A stretch of DNA of 46,877 nt from Bacilli bacterium (GCA_900772095.1 CAAGQJ010000038.1:1-46877), one strand, 5' to 3'. Numbered from the stretch's first letter, positions 22,906 through 32,015 are shown. Made by a program: numbers and translations. Notes: generated from the sequence alone by a model not told the origin.

Positions 22906-25277
22906 TGATTAGTACTAATTTTTTAAATGATTATATAAAAATTGATGATTTAAATTTAGAGGAACTTGCTATTTTGATTACTAAAGCAGGTGTTAATGTA
23001 GAAAAAGTAATTACTAAAAAAATAGATAATGTAGTTATTGGACAAGTTATAGAATGTACTTTACATGAAAATAGTGACCATTTACATGTTTGTAGTGTTG
23101 ATATAGGAAGTGAAGTACTTACTATAGTTTGTGGTGCACCAAATGTTAGGGAAGGGTTAAAAGTTATAGTAGCGCTTCCTGGTGCTGTACTTCCAAATAA
23201 TTTTGAAATTAAAAAAAGCACTATAAGGGGAGTACAATCAAATGGAATGCTATGTGCTTTATATGAACTTGGTTTAGAAGAGAAAAATGAAGAAAATTAT
23301 AATAAGGGTATATATGAAGTAGATAGTAATGCTCCTCTTGGTGTTAATGCTTTACATTATTTAGGATATGATGATACTTTATATGAACTTGATGTACATA
23401 AGCATCGTAATAATGATTGCTATTATCATATTGGTTTTGCATATGAAGTTGCGTCAATAATAAATAGAAAAGTTACAATGCCTACGATTACAGTTAAAGA
23501 AAATAATGAGAATATAAATAATTTTTTATCTTTAAAGGTTGAAACAGATAAGTGTCCATATTATACTTCTAGAATAGTTAAAAATATTAAAATAAAGGAA
23601 AGCCCTGAGTTTATAAAGAAGCGTTTAGAAAGTGTTGGTATTAGGTCTATTAATAATGTTGTAGATATATCAAATTATGTTATGTTAGAGTTTGGACAAC
23701 CACTTCATTTTTTTGATAAAGATAAATTGGGAGATAAGATTGTAGTTAGAAATGCACGTGATAATGAAGAGGTCGTTACTTTAGATGAAAAGACTAGAGT
23801 ATTAAGTAGTAATGATATAGTTATTACTGATGGAAAAAGAGTAGTAGCAATTGCAGGAGTTATGGGATGTGATAATACTAAAGTAGATGATAATACTAAG
23901 TCGTTGGTTATAGAAAGTGCTATATTTGATAGTATTTCTATTAGAAATACGGCAGAAAGACTTAATTTAAAAAGTGAAGCTTCAATTAGATATGGTAAGG
24001 GATTAAATTATGAATATACTACTATGGCATTAGATAGAGCATGTTATTTACTTACTAAGTATGCTGATGCAGAAGTAGTTGGTAATACTTTAATATATGA
24101 TAATTTAGTGAAGAAAAAGAAGATTGTAGAATTTAGGACACAAGATATTAATAGTATGCTTGGTATTACTTTAACTGATGATACTGTAAAGAAAGAACTT
24201 GAAAAATTAGATTTTGAGTATCAATATAAAGATGGTTTATTTACTGTTATAATACCTAATAGAAGATTAGATATAGACCCAAATATTAATGATATAGCAG
24301 AAGAGATTGGTAGACTTTATGGTTATCATAATTTAATAGGTACTTTGCCTATAGTTCCTATTAAGAAGGGTGAGTATAGTAAAGAGGTATTATTAAAAAG
24401 AAATGTTTCTAAAAGATTAATGAGTTTGGGAATAAATGAGTGTAAAACATATACATTAACTTCTTTAGAAGATGCTAGAAAGTTTAAATATGATAATAAA
24501 CAAAATATAATATTACCTAATCCTATGAGTAATGATAAGAGTACTATTAGAACTTCTATTTTACCTTCTTTGCTTAATGTTTATAATTATAATAAAAAAA
24601 GAAATGTAAAAGATGTATTAATATATGAAATAAGTAAAACTTATGATGCTAATTATGAAGAAGATATGAAAGTTGCTATTTTAATAAAGGGTAATTATAT
24701 TAATAATAGTTGGAGTGGTAATAAAATAGAGTGTGATTTTTATGTACTTAAAGGGATTGTAATAAATTTATTATCTTATTTGGGATATAAAAATAGATAC
24801 CATTTTGTATGTGATAAAATAAGTGATTTACATCCTGGTATAGGTGCTAGAATATTGCTTGATAAAGATGAAATTGGTGTTATAGGTAAAGTTCATCCAA
24901 ATATAAGTAAGGATGATATATATGTTTGTGAGTTATCTTTAACTAGGTTAGATAAACCTATAAAGAAAATTAAGTATAAAGGGGTATCTATTTATCCAAA
25001 TATAGTTAAAGATGTAGCATTTATTGTAGATAAAAATATTACATCAGATATGTTAGAGGAAGAAATAAAAAGAGTTGGTAGTAGGTTATTAACTAATATT
25101 GAAGTTTTTGATGTTTATAGTGGTGATAAAATAGATAAGGATAAGAAATCAGTTGCATATTCATTAACTTTTAATAGTGAGGACCGTACTTTAACTGATG
25201 AAGAAGTTGATATTTTATTTAGAAATATTATAGATAAAGTTAACAATAAATTTAATTCTTCAATTAGGGATAAATAA
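22905..25277 (+). CDS. pheT: Phenylalanyl-tRNA synthetase beta subunit
   Basis: A 790-residue partner of PheS with editing and tRNA-binding roles. In order there are an EMAP-type tRNA-binding domain (about 40-150, with HENSDHLHVCSVDIG and IVCGAPNVR), a B3/B4 editing region (about 210-370, with RSINNVVDISNYVMLEFGQP), the B5 domain (about 405-475), a catalytic-like core (about 480-680), and the C-terminal anticodon-binding FDX-ACB domain (YPNIVKDVAFIVDK to the end). AGGAGGGA lies before the ATG, which overlaps the pheS stop. A terminator follows directly. Confidence 0.97.
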   Translation: MISTNFLNDYIKIDDLNLEELAILITKAGVNVEKVITKKIDNVVIGQVIECTLHENSDHLHVCSVDIGSEVLTIVCGAPNVREGLKVIVALPGAVLPNNFEIKKSTIRGVQSNGMLCALYELGLEEKNEENYNKGIYEVDSNAPLGVNALHYLGYDDTLYELDVHKHRNNDCYYHIGFAYEVASIINRKVTMPTITVKENNENINNFLSLKVETDKCPYYTSRIVKNIKIKESPEFIKKRLESVGIRSINNVVDISNYVMLEFGQPLHFFDKDKLGDKIVVRNARDNEEVVTLDEKTRVLSSNDIVITDGKRVVAIAGVMGCDNTKVDDNTKSLVIESAIFDSISIRNTAERLNLKSEASIRYGKGLNYEYTTMALDRACYLLTKYADAEVVGNTLIYDNLVKKKKIVEFRTQDINSMLGITLTDDTVKKELEKLDFEYQYKDGLFTVIIPNRRLDIDPNINDIAEEIGRLYGYHNLIGTLPIVPIKKGEYSKEVLLKRNVSKRLMSLGINECKTYTLTSLEDARKFKYDNKQNIILPNPMSNDKSTIRTSILPSLLNVYNYNKKRNVKDVLIYEISKTYDANYEEDMKVAILIKGNYINNSWSGNKIECDFYVLKGIVINLLSYLGYKNRYHFVCDKISDLHPGIGARILLDKDEIGVIGKVHPNISKDDIYVCELSLTRLDKPIKKIKYKGVSIYPNIVKDVAFIVDKNITSDMLEEEIKRVGSRLLTNIEVFDVYSGDKIDKDKKSVAYSLTFNSEDRTLTDEEVDILFRNIIDKVNNKFNSSIRDK

Positions 25278-25307
25278 AAGGAAATTTATAAAAAAGTTTC
25301 CTTTTTT
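25276..25307 (+). terminator. Terminator of the pheST operon
   Basis: AAAAGGAAA (25276-25284) pairs with TTTCCTTTT (25297-25305), with T to 25307. The A-rich 5' arm starts in the stop codon. Confidence 0.82.
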
Positions 25308-25309
25308 AC

Positions 25310-25338
25310 TTGAATAACTATTACAGATATGATAAAAT
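25310..25338 (+). promoter_or_regulatory. Promoter of the SipW/TasA-type protein gene
   Basis: TTGAAT (25310-25315), a 17-nt spacer and TAAAAT (25333-25338) with an extended -10 TG. It begins three bases after the preceding terminator. Confidence 0.62.
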
Positions 25339-25382
25339 TTATTTGATAGAATAGAGTACTTATAGTAGAAAAGAGGAAACAT

Positions 25383-27206
25383 ATGAAGCAAAATATGAAA
25401 GTTAAATTGTCCTTAATTATTAGTATGGTTGGGTTATTATGTCTAGTAGTTGGTTCTTCATATGCTATATTACAAGATAGTAAAGAAGGGGAAACTAAGC
25501 AAATAATAAATGTTGGTAAAGTTAAGTTAAAACTTACTGAAAGTAAAAATGGGCTTAATCTAGACAATTTAACTGATATGACAGATGAAGAGGGTTTTAG
25601 TCAAAATGAGTATTATAGTTTTAGTGTATCTAATATAGGTGATGCTCCTGCAGAATATGATTTATTATTAATTAAAGACGAAACTAAGACAAATACTTTG
25701 GATGAAAGATATATAAAAATTGGATTAATTGTAAATGGTGAGAGGATAAAAGTAGTAAATTTAAAGGACGTTAATAATATTATTCATAGTACAATAATAG
25801 ATAAAGATGAAGATATTAATTATACACTAAGAATATGGTTAGACCCAGACTCATTAAGTGATGGTGAAGTAGAAGCTGATAGTACAATTAATTTGAAGTT
25901 AAAAGTTGATGCTGTTCAATATTTGGGTGATGTTAGTAATAAAAATACTTTTTATAATATAATGAAAAGTCAAGTGCAAACAAAGGCAATAAGTTATCAA
26001 TATATAAATGATGCAAAGCAAACTGTTGATAGTATAACTTATAATGATGGAGATAATGGAGTATTTTTATTTGATGGAACTGATGATAATGGAGGGGTTT
26101 TACCAATATATTATTATAGAGGAAATGTAACAAATAATAATGTGTTGTTTGGAGGATTTTGTTGGAAAATAGTAAGAACAACATCAACAGGAGGAACAAA
26201 GTTAATCTATAATGGAACACCAACTGATGGGAAATGTAATGCTACAGGGGATGCCACTCAGTTTTTATCAATTTCATTTAATTATGCTCAATCTTCTCCA
26301 GCAGACGTAGGATATATGTATGGAATTAGATACGCAGTTGCGGAAAAAACAATGACGAGTGTAACAGATACATATAAATATGGAAATGATGTAACATATA
26401 GTAATGGAACATATACTTTAAGTGGGAAAGCAACCACATCAGTAGGTTCAAATTGGAGCACTGATAGAACTACTTTAGCAAATGGATACCATTATACATG
26501 TTTAAATAGTACGGGGACTTGTACTAGTGTATATTATGTTATATATTTTGGTGATACTTCGAATATGTATTATTTAACATTTACTGGAGGAGATACACTA
26601 GAAACAGCAAAGACTAAGATGTTTAGTAATACAAATGATAGTATGATAAAAAGAAATATAGATATTTGGTATAATAAAAGTTTAACTGATTATACATCAT
26701 ATCTAGAAAATACAATATTTTGTAATGATAGAAGTTTATCTAGTATTTATGGAGGACCGCTTACAAGTAAGGATGCTAATGGTAGTGGTAATTCATATTT
26801 TGGTGCATATGAAAGGTCTAGAAAATATTTACCAAGTTTGGTATGCCCTAGAGATGAGGATAAATTTAGTTTAAGTGTAACGGATGGTGGTGTTACTGGA
26901 TATGGCAATAATGCTTTAAAATATCCAGTTGGATTATTAACGTTAGATGAAGTGATGCTAGCAGGTGGTGCGCAAAGTACTTCTAATAGTAATTATTATT
27001 TATATACGAATGGAAATTATTGGCTTCTTTCTCCTAATGATTGGTATCTTGATTATGTAAGTGTTGCTCGTATTTATTCAAATGGCGGTATATATAGTTA
27101 TTATACGAATTCTGCTCATGGTGTTCGACCAGTTATATCTTTAAATAGTGATGCAGTATCTGAAAGTGGCGATGGTACGATGAATAGTCCTTATGTAGTA
27201 AAATAA
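25383..27206 (+). CDS. Exported protein with SipW-type signal, TasA-like domain and C-type-lectin-like (DUF6273-like) C-terminus
   Basis: A 607-residue surface protein. The N-terminus (about 7-30, LVVGSSYAILQDS) is the SipW-dependent kind of signal seen on TasA/camelysin proteins. Residues 40-190 form a TasA-like beta domain (DLTDxTDEEGF-like segment, YYSFSVSNIGDAPAEYDLLL). A second part (about 200-607) has FGGFCWKIVRTTSTGG, GYMYGIRYA and the ending YWLLSP...GVRPVISLNSD (about 546-587). That ending is typical of a formylglycine-enzyme/C-type-lectin-like fold often found as a variable ligand-binding domain. The segment 552-582 is very rich in Tyr, Ser and Asn. Codon choice in the middle (GGA, ACA, CCA) differs from neighbouring genes. 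No signal peptidase or reverse transcriptase is nearby. Confidence 0.75.
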   Translation: MKQNMKVKLSLIISMVGLLCLVVGSSYAILQDSKEGETKQIINVGKVKLKLTESKNGLNLDNLTDMTDEEGFSQNEYYSFSVSNIGDAPAEYDLLLIKDETKTNTLDERYIKIGLIVNGERIKVVNLKDVNNIIHSTIIDKDEDINYTLRIWLDPDSLSDGEVEADSTINLKLKVDAVQYLGDVSNKNTFYNIMKSQVQTKAISYQYINDAKQTVDSITYNDGDNGVFLFDGTDDNGGVLPIYYYRGNVTNNNVLFGGFCWKIVRTTSTGGTKLIYNGTPTDGKCNATGDATQFLSISFNYAQSSPADVGYMYGIRYAVAEKTMTSVTDTYKYGNDVTYSNGTYTLSGKATTSVGSNWSTDRTTLANGYHYTCLNSTGTCTSVYYVIYFGDTSNMYYLTFTGGDTLETAKTKMFSNTNDSMIKRNIDIWYNKSLTDYTSYLENTIFCNDRSLSSIYGGPLTSKDANGSGNSYFGAYERSRKYLPSLVCPRDEDKFSLSVTDGGVTGYGNNALKYPVGLLTLDEVMLAGGAQSTSNSNYYLYTNGNYWLLSPNDWYLDYVSVARIYSNGGIYSYYTNSAHGVRPVISLNSDAVSESGDGTMNSPYVVK

Positions 27207-27244
27207 AAGTATTAAATGATTTTAAAGTCACTTAATACTTTTTT
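27205..27244. terminator. Bidirectional terminator between convergent genes
   Basis: AAAAGTATTAA (27205-27215) pairs with TTAATACTTTT (27232-27242), followed by T on the plus strand. It covers the stop codon of the plus gene and the end of the YigZ gene on the other strand. Confidence 0.78.
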
Positions 27245-27769
27245 TATGTTTTCTATTTCTTTTATATCTATTTTTATTTTATATATGATATTATCATTAT
27301 ATTCTTTTGATACTATTTCTATATCTTTTAATAAGTATTCTAATTTTTTTGTGTTTTCATAGTTGGTTTCTATTGTTAGATAGGTATATTCTTTATATTC
27401 TATTTTTTCTGTTTTTTCTAGTGCTAATTTAGTTACATCTTTGTATGCTTTTGATAGGGGTCCTACACCTAGTTTTATTCCACCATAATATCTTATTACT
27501 ATGCCAAGGATGTTTGTTAGGTTATTGTTTTGTAATATATTTAATATTTGGTATCCTGCAGTTTTATTTGGTTCTTTATCATCGTTATATTTTATTTTGT
27601 TATCTAATATATATCCGTAGCATATATGGGTACTATCTATATATTTATTTTTAATATTATTTATTATTTCTTTTATATCATTTTCATTTTTTATTTTATA
27701 GATGTAGCAAATAAATTTTGATTTTTTAATTATTAAAGTTTCTGTTACATCGTTTTTTATAGAGTACAT
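27212..27769 (-). CDS. YigZ/IMPACT-family protein
   Basis: A 185-residue member of the UPF0029/IMPACT family, whose bacterial members are linked to translation or stress though no reaction is settled. The signature is present in order: KKSKFICYIYKI, STHICYGYIL, DDKEPNKTAGYQIL and VIRYYGGIKLGVGPLSKAY. The C-terminal ferredoxin-like part is kept in shortened form; members are usually somewhat over 200 residues. GGTGATTA precedes the ATG, and a TATAAT box (minus strand, 27790-27785) lies 10 nt further upstream. Confidence 0.9.
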   Translation of the reverse strand: MYSIKNDVTETLIIKKSKFICYIYKIKNENDIKEIINNIKNKYIDSTHICYGYILDNKIKYNDDKEPNKTAGYQILNILQNNNLTNILGIVIRYYGGIKLGVGPLSKAYKDVTKLALEKTEKIEYKEYTYLTIETNYENTKKLEYLLKDIEIVSKEYNDNIIYKIKIDIKEIENIKKVLSDFKII

Positions 27770-27784
27770 TTAATCACCAATATT

Positions 27785-27790
27785 ATTATA
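27785..27790 (-). promoter_or_regulatory. -10 box for the YigZ gene
   Basis: TATAAT on the minus strand, 16 nt before the ATG at 27769. No clear -35 match. Confidence 0.45.
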
Positions 27791-27808
27791 CACTATTTTG
27801 TGTTTTTG

Positions 27809-27817
27809 TGTTATATT
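27809..27817 (+). promoter_or_regulatory. Extended -10 promoter of the unknown gene before uvrC
   Basis: TGTTATATT at 27809-27817 lies eight bases before the AGGTGA ribosome site. No clear -35. It is divergent from the YigZ promoter. Confidence 0.45.
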
Positions 27818-27836
27818 ATTTATGTAGGTGATTTTT

Positions 27837-28592
27837 GTGGAAAGGTTAGAGACTTTTTATCATAGTGTTGGTTTTAATATAGTTAAATTAGATAGTATTT
27901 TAAGGACTGGTTTGATGTCTTTAGAAGAAGCTAAGAAGAGGGATGTTTCTTATTCTAGGAGTTTTAATGGTTATAATTTAAACGATACGATTTCTTTGGT
28001 AAGAGGGATATATAGTAATATAGATACTGATGGTGCATATAAAAAGTATATATCTACTGGGGTTACTATAGAAATTAGTTTACCTCTTGATAAGATTATA
28101 TATGATACTCGTGAAAGATATATTAATCATCATGATGAAGTTTTATGTAGTGGTTTTATATCTAATGAAAGTTTTAAATCTTTAATTATTCCAGAGGAGT
28201 ATGTGGACTCTACTTTAGAGGAGTTACCTATATTAACTCTTTCTTCTACTTCTTATCATAATATTAAGTCTACTTCTGATAATATAGTATCTTATATAGA
28301 AAATACTTTACATGGTAAGGTTTTAAAAGATGAGTATAATGAATTACTTGAGGAATTAAAACTTACTATTAAGGCGTTAAATTCTTCTCCTGATGATGAG
28401 GAATTAAATGAGGATTTTTTGGATATTAAGTATGAATTAAATTGTTTTTTAACAGAGTGTTTAGCTAATGCTTTAAGACCATATATAGGAAAAGAAGATA
28501 TTACTTTATATGATGTTGTTAGTTTTATAAATAGTAATACATTAAATTTACCAATTAAGATTAAAGATTATTATAGGGGTAAAAAAAGATGA
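27837..28592 (+). CDS. Unknown protein with possible ADP-ribosyltransferase-like fold, coupled to uvrC
   Basis: A 251-residue protein without a firm family. The N-terminus ETFYHSVGFNIVKLDSILRT followed by GL resembles the YH-x(n)-L-x2-IL-x2-GL opening of ADP-ribosyltransferase/KptA-like folds (H9). NDTISLVRG (49-57) and EVLCSGFISNESFKSLIIPE (101-120) resemble later strands of that fold, where a Glu (here E101) precedes V-L-x-x-G-x-I. The second half is acidic and helical (LLEELKLTIKALNSSPDDEELNEDF). The start is GTG 27837, five bases after AGGTGA. It overlaps uvrC by four bases (ATGA), so the two are translationally coupled. The enzymatic role is a guess. Confidence 0.55.
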   Translation: MERLETFYHSVGFNIVKLDSILRTGLMSLEEAKKRDVSYSRSFNGYNLNDTISLVRGIYSNIDTDGAYKKYISTGVTIEISLPLDKIIYDTRERYINHHDEVLCSGFISNESFKSLIIPEEYVDSTLEELPILTLSSTSYHNIKSTSDNIVSYIENTLHGKVLKDEYNELLEELKLTIKALNSSPDDEELNEDFLDIKYELNCFLTECLANALRPYIGKEDITLYDVVSFINSNTLNLPIKIKDYYRGKKR

Positions 28593-30343
28593 TTAGGGAT
28601 AAGCTTAAATTAGTACCAGAAAAACCTGGTTGTTATTTAATGAAGGATAAGGAAAACTCTATTATTTATGTGGGAAAGGCTAAGAATTTAAAGAGAAGAG
28701 TTAGTTCTTATTTTAATAAAATTCATACTGGTAAGACTAAGGCTTTAGTGGAAAATATTTGTGATTTTGAATATATAATTACTAATAGTGAAACAGAGTC
28801 ATTAATATTAGAGATTAATTTAATTAAGAAGTATGATCCAAAATATAATATATTACTTAAGGATGATAAAACGTATCCTTATATATTACTTACTAATGAT
28901 AAGTGTCCAACTCTTAAGATAGAGCGTTTTAAGAATAGAAAGAAAGTTAAGGGTAAGTTATTTGGACCATTTCCTAATGTTACTAGTGCTAGGAATACTG
29001 TTAATTTAATTAATAGGATTTATCCTCTTAGGAAGTGTTCTACTATGGGAAAGAGTTTATGTTTATATTATCATATTAATGAGTGTTTAGGTTATTGTAG
29101 TAATACTATAGATAAAGAAAAGTTAAATAGTATGATTAAGGAAATAGAAGAAGTGTTAAATGGTAATTATAAAGTTATTACTAAGCGTTTGGAAGAGAAA
29201 ATGGAAAGTGCAAGTCTTGACCTTAATTACGAGAAGGCTTTGGAACTTAAGAATACTCTTATGGATATAAAGAAAACTATTAATAAACAGATAATTGTTT
29301 CTAGTGTTAAGTATAATTTTGATGTATTTGGAATATATGAGGAGAATAATTATTTGACTATTAATACTTTATTTGTTAGGGATGGGGTAGTAATAGGTAA
29401 AATAAATAAGATTATTAGTGATTATGTTGATTTAAAGGATGTATATGTGAGATATATTATAGATTTTTATGAGAAGCATAGTAAACCTAAACAGATAGTT
29501 GTTAATGATATTATAGATATAGAGGTACTTAGTAAGTATTTATCTGTTAAAGTTTTATGTCCTAAAAGGGGAGATATTAAGAAAATACTAAATATGGCTA
29601 TTTTAAATGCAGAAATTAGTTCTCGTGAAAGGCTTGAGCAAGTTAAAAGAAGTGATAGTATTAGGATTTCATGTATAAAAAGACTAGAAGAATTACTTAG
29701 TATGGATAAAATAGAGAGAATTGAACTTTTTGATAATTCACATTTATTTGGTTCTTATTATGTTGGTGCGATGGTTGTATATGAGAATTTTATTGCTAAT
29801 AAGAATGAATATCGTAAGTATAAGATTTCATTAGAAAAAAGCGATGATTTATCTGCGATGAAGGAGGTTATTTATCGTAGATATTATAAAGTATTGGTTA
29901 ACAATTTAAAGAAACCTGATTTAATAATTGTAGATGGTGGTGCTCAACAGGTTAGTGCTGCTAAAGAGATAATTGATAGTTTGAAATTAAGTATTAAGGT
30001 TATTGGTTTAAAAAAGGATGATAAACATAGGACTAATTCTATTATAGATGATGATTTAAGTGAGATTGATATTTCCCATGATACTGATTTGTTTTTATAT
30101 TTAACTAGAATGCAAGATGAAGTACATAGGTATGCGATAACATATCATAGAAATATTAAATCTAAGGGAGCACTTGCTAGTATTTTGGATAATGCAGAGG
30201 GGATTGGTCCAAAAAGGAGAAAAGAGTTACTTAAACATTTTTCATCTCTTACTAAAATAAAGGAAGCTAGTGTAGAAGAGCTTTCTACTATATTACCTAT
30301 GAAGGTTGCTATTAGTTTGAAGGAGTTTTTGAATAATGAATAA
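28589..30343 (+). CDS. uvrC: Excinuclease ABC subunit C
   Basis: A 584-residue nuclease of nucleotide-excision repair that makes both cuts around a lesion with UvrAB. The N-terminal GIY-YIG domain (about 10-90, with KPGCYLMKD and IIYVGKAKNLKRRVSSYF) makes the 3' cut. A Cys cluster follows (CSTMGKSLCLYYHINECLGYC), suited to an Fe-S centre. The UVR motif is near 200-235, and the RNase H-like domain (IELFDNSHLFGSYYVGAMVV, LIIVDGGAQQV) makes the 5' cut. A helix-hairpin-helix (NAEGIGPKRRKELLKHF) ends the protein. Length is typical. uvrA and uvrB are not in the window. Confidence 0.96.
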   Translation: MIRDKLKLVPEKPGCYLMKDKENSIIYVGKAKNLKRRVSSYFNKIHTGKTKALVENICDFEYIITNSETESLILEINLIKKYDPKYNILLKDDKTYPYILLTNDKCPTLKIERFKNRKKVKGKLFGPFPNVTSARNTVNLINRIYPLRKCSTMGKSLCLYYHINECLGYCSNTIDKEKLNSMIKEIEEVLNGNYKVITKRLEEKMESASLDLNYEKALELKNTLMDIKKTINKQIIVSSVKYNFDVFGIYEENNYLTINTLFVRDGVVIGKINKIISDYVDLKDVYVRYIIDFYEKHSKPKQIVVNDIIDIEVLSKYLSVKVLCPKRGDIKKILNMAILNAEISSRERLEQVKRSDSIRISCIKRLEELLSMDKIERIELFDNSHLFGSYYVGAMVVYENFIANKNEYRKYKISLEKSDDLSAMKEVIYRRYYKVLVNNLKKPDLIIVDGGAQQVSAAKEIIDSLKLSIKVIGLKKDDKHRTNSIIDDDLSEIDISHDTDLFLYLTRMQDEVHRYAITYHRNIKSKGALASILDNAEGIGPKRRKELLKHFSSLTKIKEASVEELSTILPMKVAISLKEFLNNE

Positions 30344-30411
30344 GCTCTTTTTTTTATTATTTTTCATGTTTTAGAGGGATTATTTGATGATGCTAAAAAA
30401 ATTTTAAAAAA

Positions 30412-30438
30412 TTAGCAGTTATATATTGACATTGCTAA
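30412..30438 (+). promoter_or_regulatory. Degenerate second CIRCE-like element
   Basis: TTAGCAGTT (30412-30420), nine bases, then CATTGCTAA (30430-30438): the same 9-9-9 layout as CIRCE, with perfect TTAGCA/TGCTAA ends. It covers the -35 box at 30426-30431. It may be a second, weaker HrcA site. Confidence 0.55.
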
Positions 30439-30454
30439 CATATAATATTATAAT
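30426..30454 (+). promoter_or_regulatory. Consensus promoter of the heat-shock operon
   Basis: TTGACA (30426-30431), a 17-nt spacer and TATAAT (30449-30454): a full sigma-A consensus. The predicted start near 30461 lies in the CIRCE element. Confidence 0.88.
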
Positions 30455-30458
30455 GTAA

Positions 30459-30485
30459 TTAGCACTTGGGAAGTGATAGTGCTAA
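30459..30485 (+). promoter_or_regulatory. CIRCE operator (HrcA binding site)
   Basis: TTAGCACTT-N9-TAGTGCTAA (30459-30485). Eight of nine arm positions pair, differing from the consensus TTAGCACTC-N9-GAGTGCTAA only at the inner base of each arm. It lies at the transcription start and before the hrcA ribosome site. Confidence 0.93.
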
Positions 30486-30498
30486 AAAGGAGGCGCAA

Positions 30499-31488
30499 AT
30501 GTTAACAACTAGGCAAGAAGAAATTCTTGAACTTATTATTAAGGAATATGTAAAAAGTATTAATCCTGTTGGCTCTAAAGGTATTTGTGAAGCATTAAAT
30601 TGTAGTAGTGCAACAGTCCGTAATGAAATGGCATATCTTGAAGAATTAGGTTATTTGGAAAAGACACATACATCTTCTGGTAGAGTTCCTAGTGAAAAGG
30701 GTTATCGTTATTATGTTGATAATTTAATGGAACCAAAGAAAATGAGTGGTGATGACTTCTTGAAGCTTCAAATAATATGTAATAATAATAAATTAGAAAT
30801 TAATGATTATTTAAAGAAGAGTTTAGAGATTATTGCAGAAATTACTAATTATACTTCAGTAGTACTTGGTTCTAAGTCAAATGAAAATAGACTTAAGAAA
30901 GTAGAAGTAATGCCTTTATCTATCTCTAAAATGCTTGCAATAATTATTACTGATAAGGGGCATGTTGAACACAAAAACATTTTAGTGGAAAATGTAAGCC
31001 TTGAAGATGTTCAAAAGGCAGTTGAACTTATTAATAAACTTTTAATAGGCACTCCAATTGATGAAATCAATCAGAAACTTGAGTTTGAAGTTAAACCAAT
31101 TATTAATCAATATGTAGCACAGCATGAAGCTATTTATAATGCTTTTTATGATGTATTTAGTGATTTTACTAAGAAAAATGATGTTTCATTTGTTGGTAAA
31201 AATAATATGTTAAATCAACCTGAGTTTAATAATGTTGATAAAATAAAAAAATTATTTAACAAGTTAGATGATAATGAAGTTATTTCTAGTATAGAAGAAA
31301 ATAATAATGATATTAATATATATATTGGAAAGGAAACTAATTTGGATGATGATGTAACAGTTATTAAAACTAAGTATAAGACACTTGGTGAGGAAGGTAC
31401 GATTGCAATAATTGGTCCAAAAAGAATGGAATATAGTAGAGTGGTTAGTATGCTTGATTTTATAAAGAAAAATATTGAAAATAAATAG
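30499..31488 (+). CDS. hrcA: Heat-inducible transcription repressor HrcA
   Basis: A 329-residue repressor that binds CIRCE and needs GroEL for activity, so it releases the operon on heat shock. The N-terminal winged helix (about 1-75) has TTRQEEILELIIKEYVKS, PVGSKGICEALNCSSATVRN and TSSGRVPSEKGYRYYVD, all standard. The middle GAF-like and C-terminal dimer parts follow (MLAIIITDKGHVEHKN, GTIAIIGPKRMEYSRVVSML). The start is ATG 30499, six bases after AAAAAGGAGG. The operator immediately upstream shows autoregulation. Confidence 0.96.
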   Translation: MLTTRQEEILELIIKEYVKSINPVGSKGICEALNCSSATVRNEMAYLEELGYLEKTHTSSGRVPSEKGYRYYVDNLMEPKKMSGDDFLKLQIICNNNKLEINDYLKKSLEIIAEITNYTSVVLGSKSNENRLKKVEVMPLSISKMLAIIITDKGHVEHKNILVENVSLEDVQKAVELINKLLIGTPIDEINQKLEFEVKPIINQYVAQHEAIYNAFYDVFSDFTKKNDVSFVGKNNMLNQPEFNNVDKIKKLFNKLDDNEVISSIEENNNDINIYIGKETNLDDDVTVIKTKYKTLGEEGTIAIIGPKRMEYSRVVSMLDFIKKNIENK

Positions 31489-31496
31489 GTGATGTT

Positions 31497-32015
31497 ATGG
31501 AAGAAAATAAAGAAATGGAAAATAAACCTTTAAAAGAAAAACATAAGAAAAATAAAGAAATAGATGAATTGTTAGAAAAGAATAAAATACTTGAGGATGA
31601 AGTATTAAGAAGTAAAGCAGAACTTATAAATTATCGTAAAAGAAAAGATGAAGAAACAAGTAAGATTATGAAGTATGCTAACGAGGATGTTATTTTGAAA
31701 TTACTTTTAGTTTTAGATAATTTCGAAAGAGCACTTTCTATGAATAATGATTTAACAGAAGAACAAAATAAGTTTTTAGAGGGTTTTAATTTAATATATA
31801 AGAGTCTTAAAGAAATATTAGATGGTTTGGAAGTAAAAGAAATAGATGCTTTAGGTAAAGAATTTAATCCTAATGTTCATTATGCCGTAACTGTTATTAA
31901 TGATGGGACAAAGGAAAATGGTATAGTGCTTAATGTATTAAATAAAGGATATACGTATAAAGATAAAGTAATAAGACCTAGTATGGTGGTTGTTAATGGA
32001 AAACAAAACAGTTAG
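31497..32015 (+). CDS. grpE: GrpE nucleotide-exchange factor
   Basis: A 172-residue co-chaperone that releases ADP from DnaK. A Lys/Glu-rich tail and a long coiled coil (about 15-65, with LRSKAELINYRKRKDEETSK) lead into the four-helix region with VLDNFERALS. The beta-wing ends the protein (FNPNVHYAV, NKGYTYKDKVIRPSMVVV). The length is normal. AGGTGA precedes the ATG, and it follows hrcA by 8 nt. Its last 20 nt overlap the small gene that sits before dnaK. Confidence 0.95.
   Translation: MEENKEMENKPLKEKHKKNKEIDELLEKNKILEDEVLRSKAELINYRKRKDEETSKIMKYANEDVILKLLLVLDNFERALSMNNDLTEEQNKFLEGFNLIYKSLKEILDGLEVKEIDALGKEFNPNVHYAVTVINDGTKENGIVLNVLNKGYTYKDKVIRPSMVVVNGKQNS

Noticed and set aside
25933..26223. 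Antisense frame rich in His/Leu/Tyr opposite the TasA-like gene
   Set aside because: The odd composition is the complement of GAT/AAT-rich codons; no start signal is seen.
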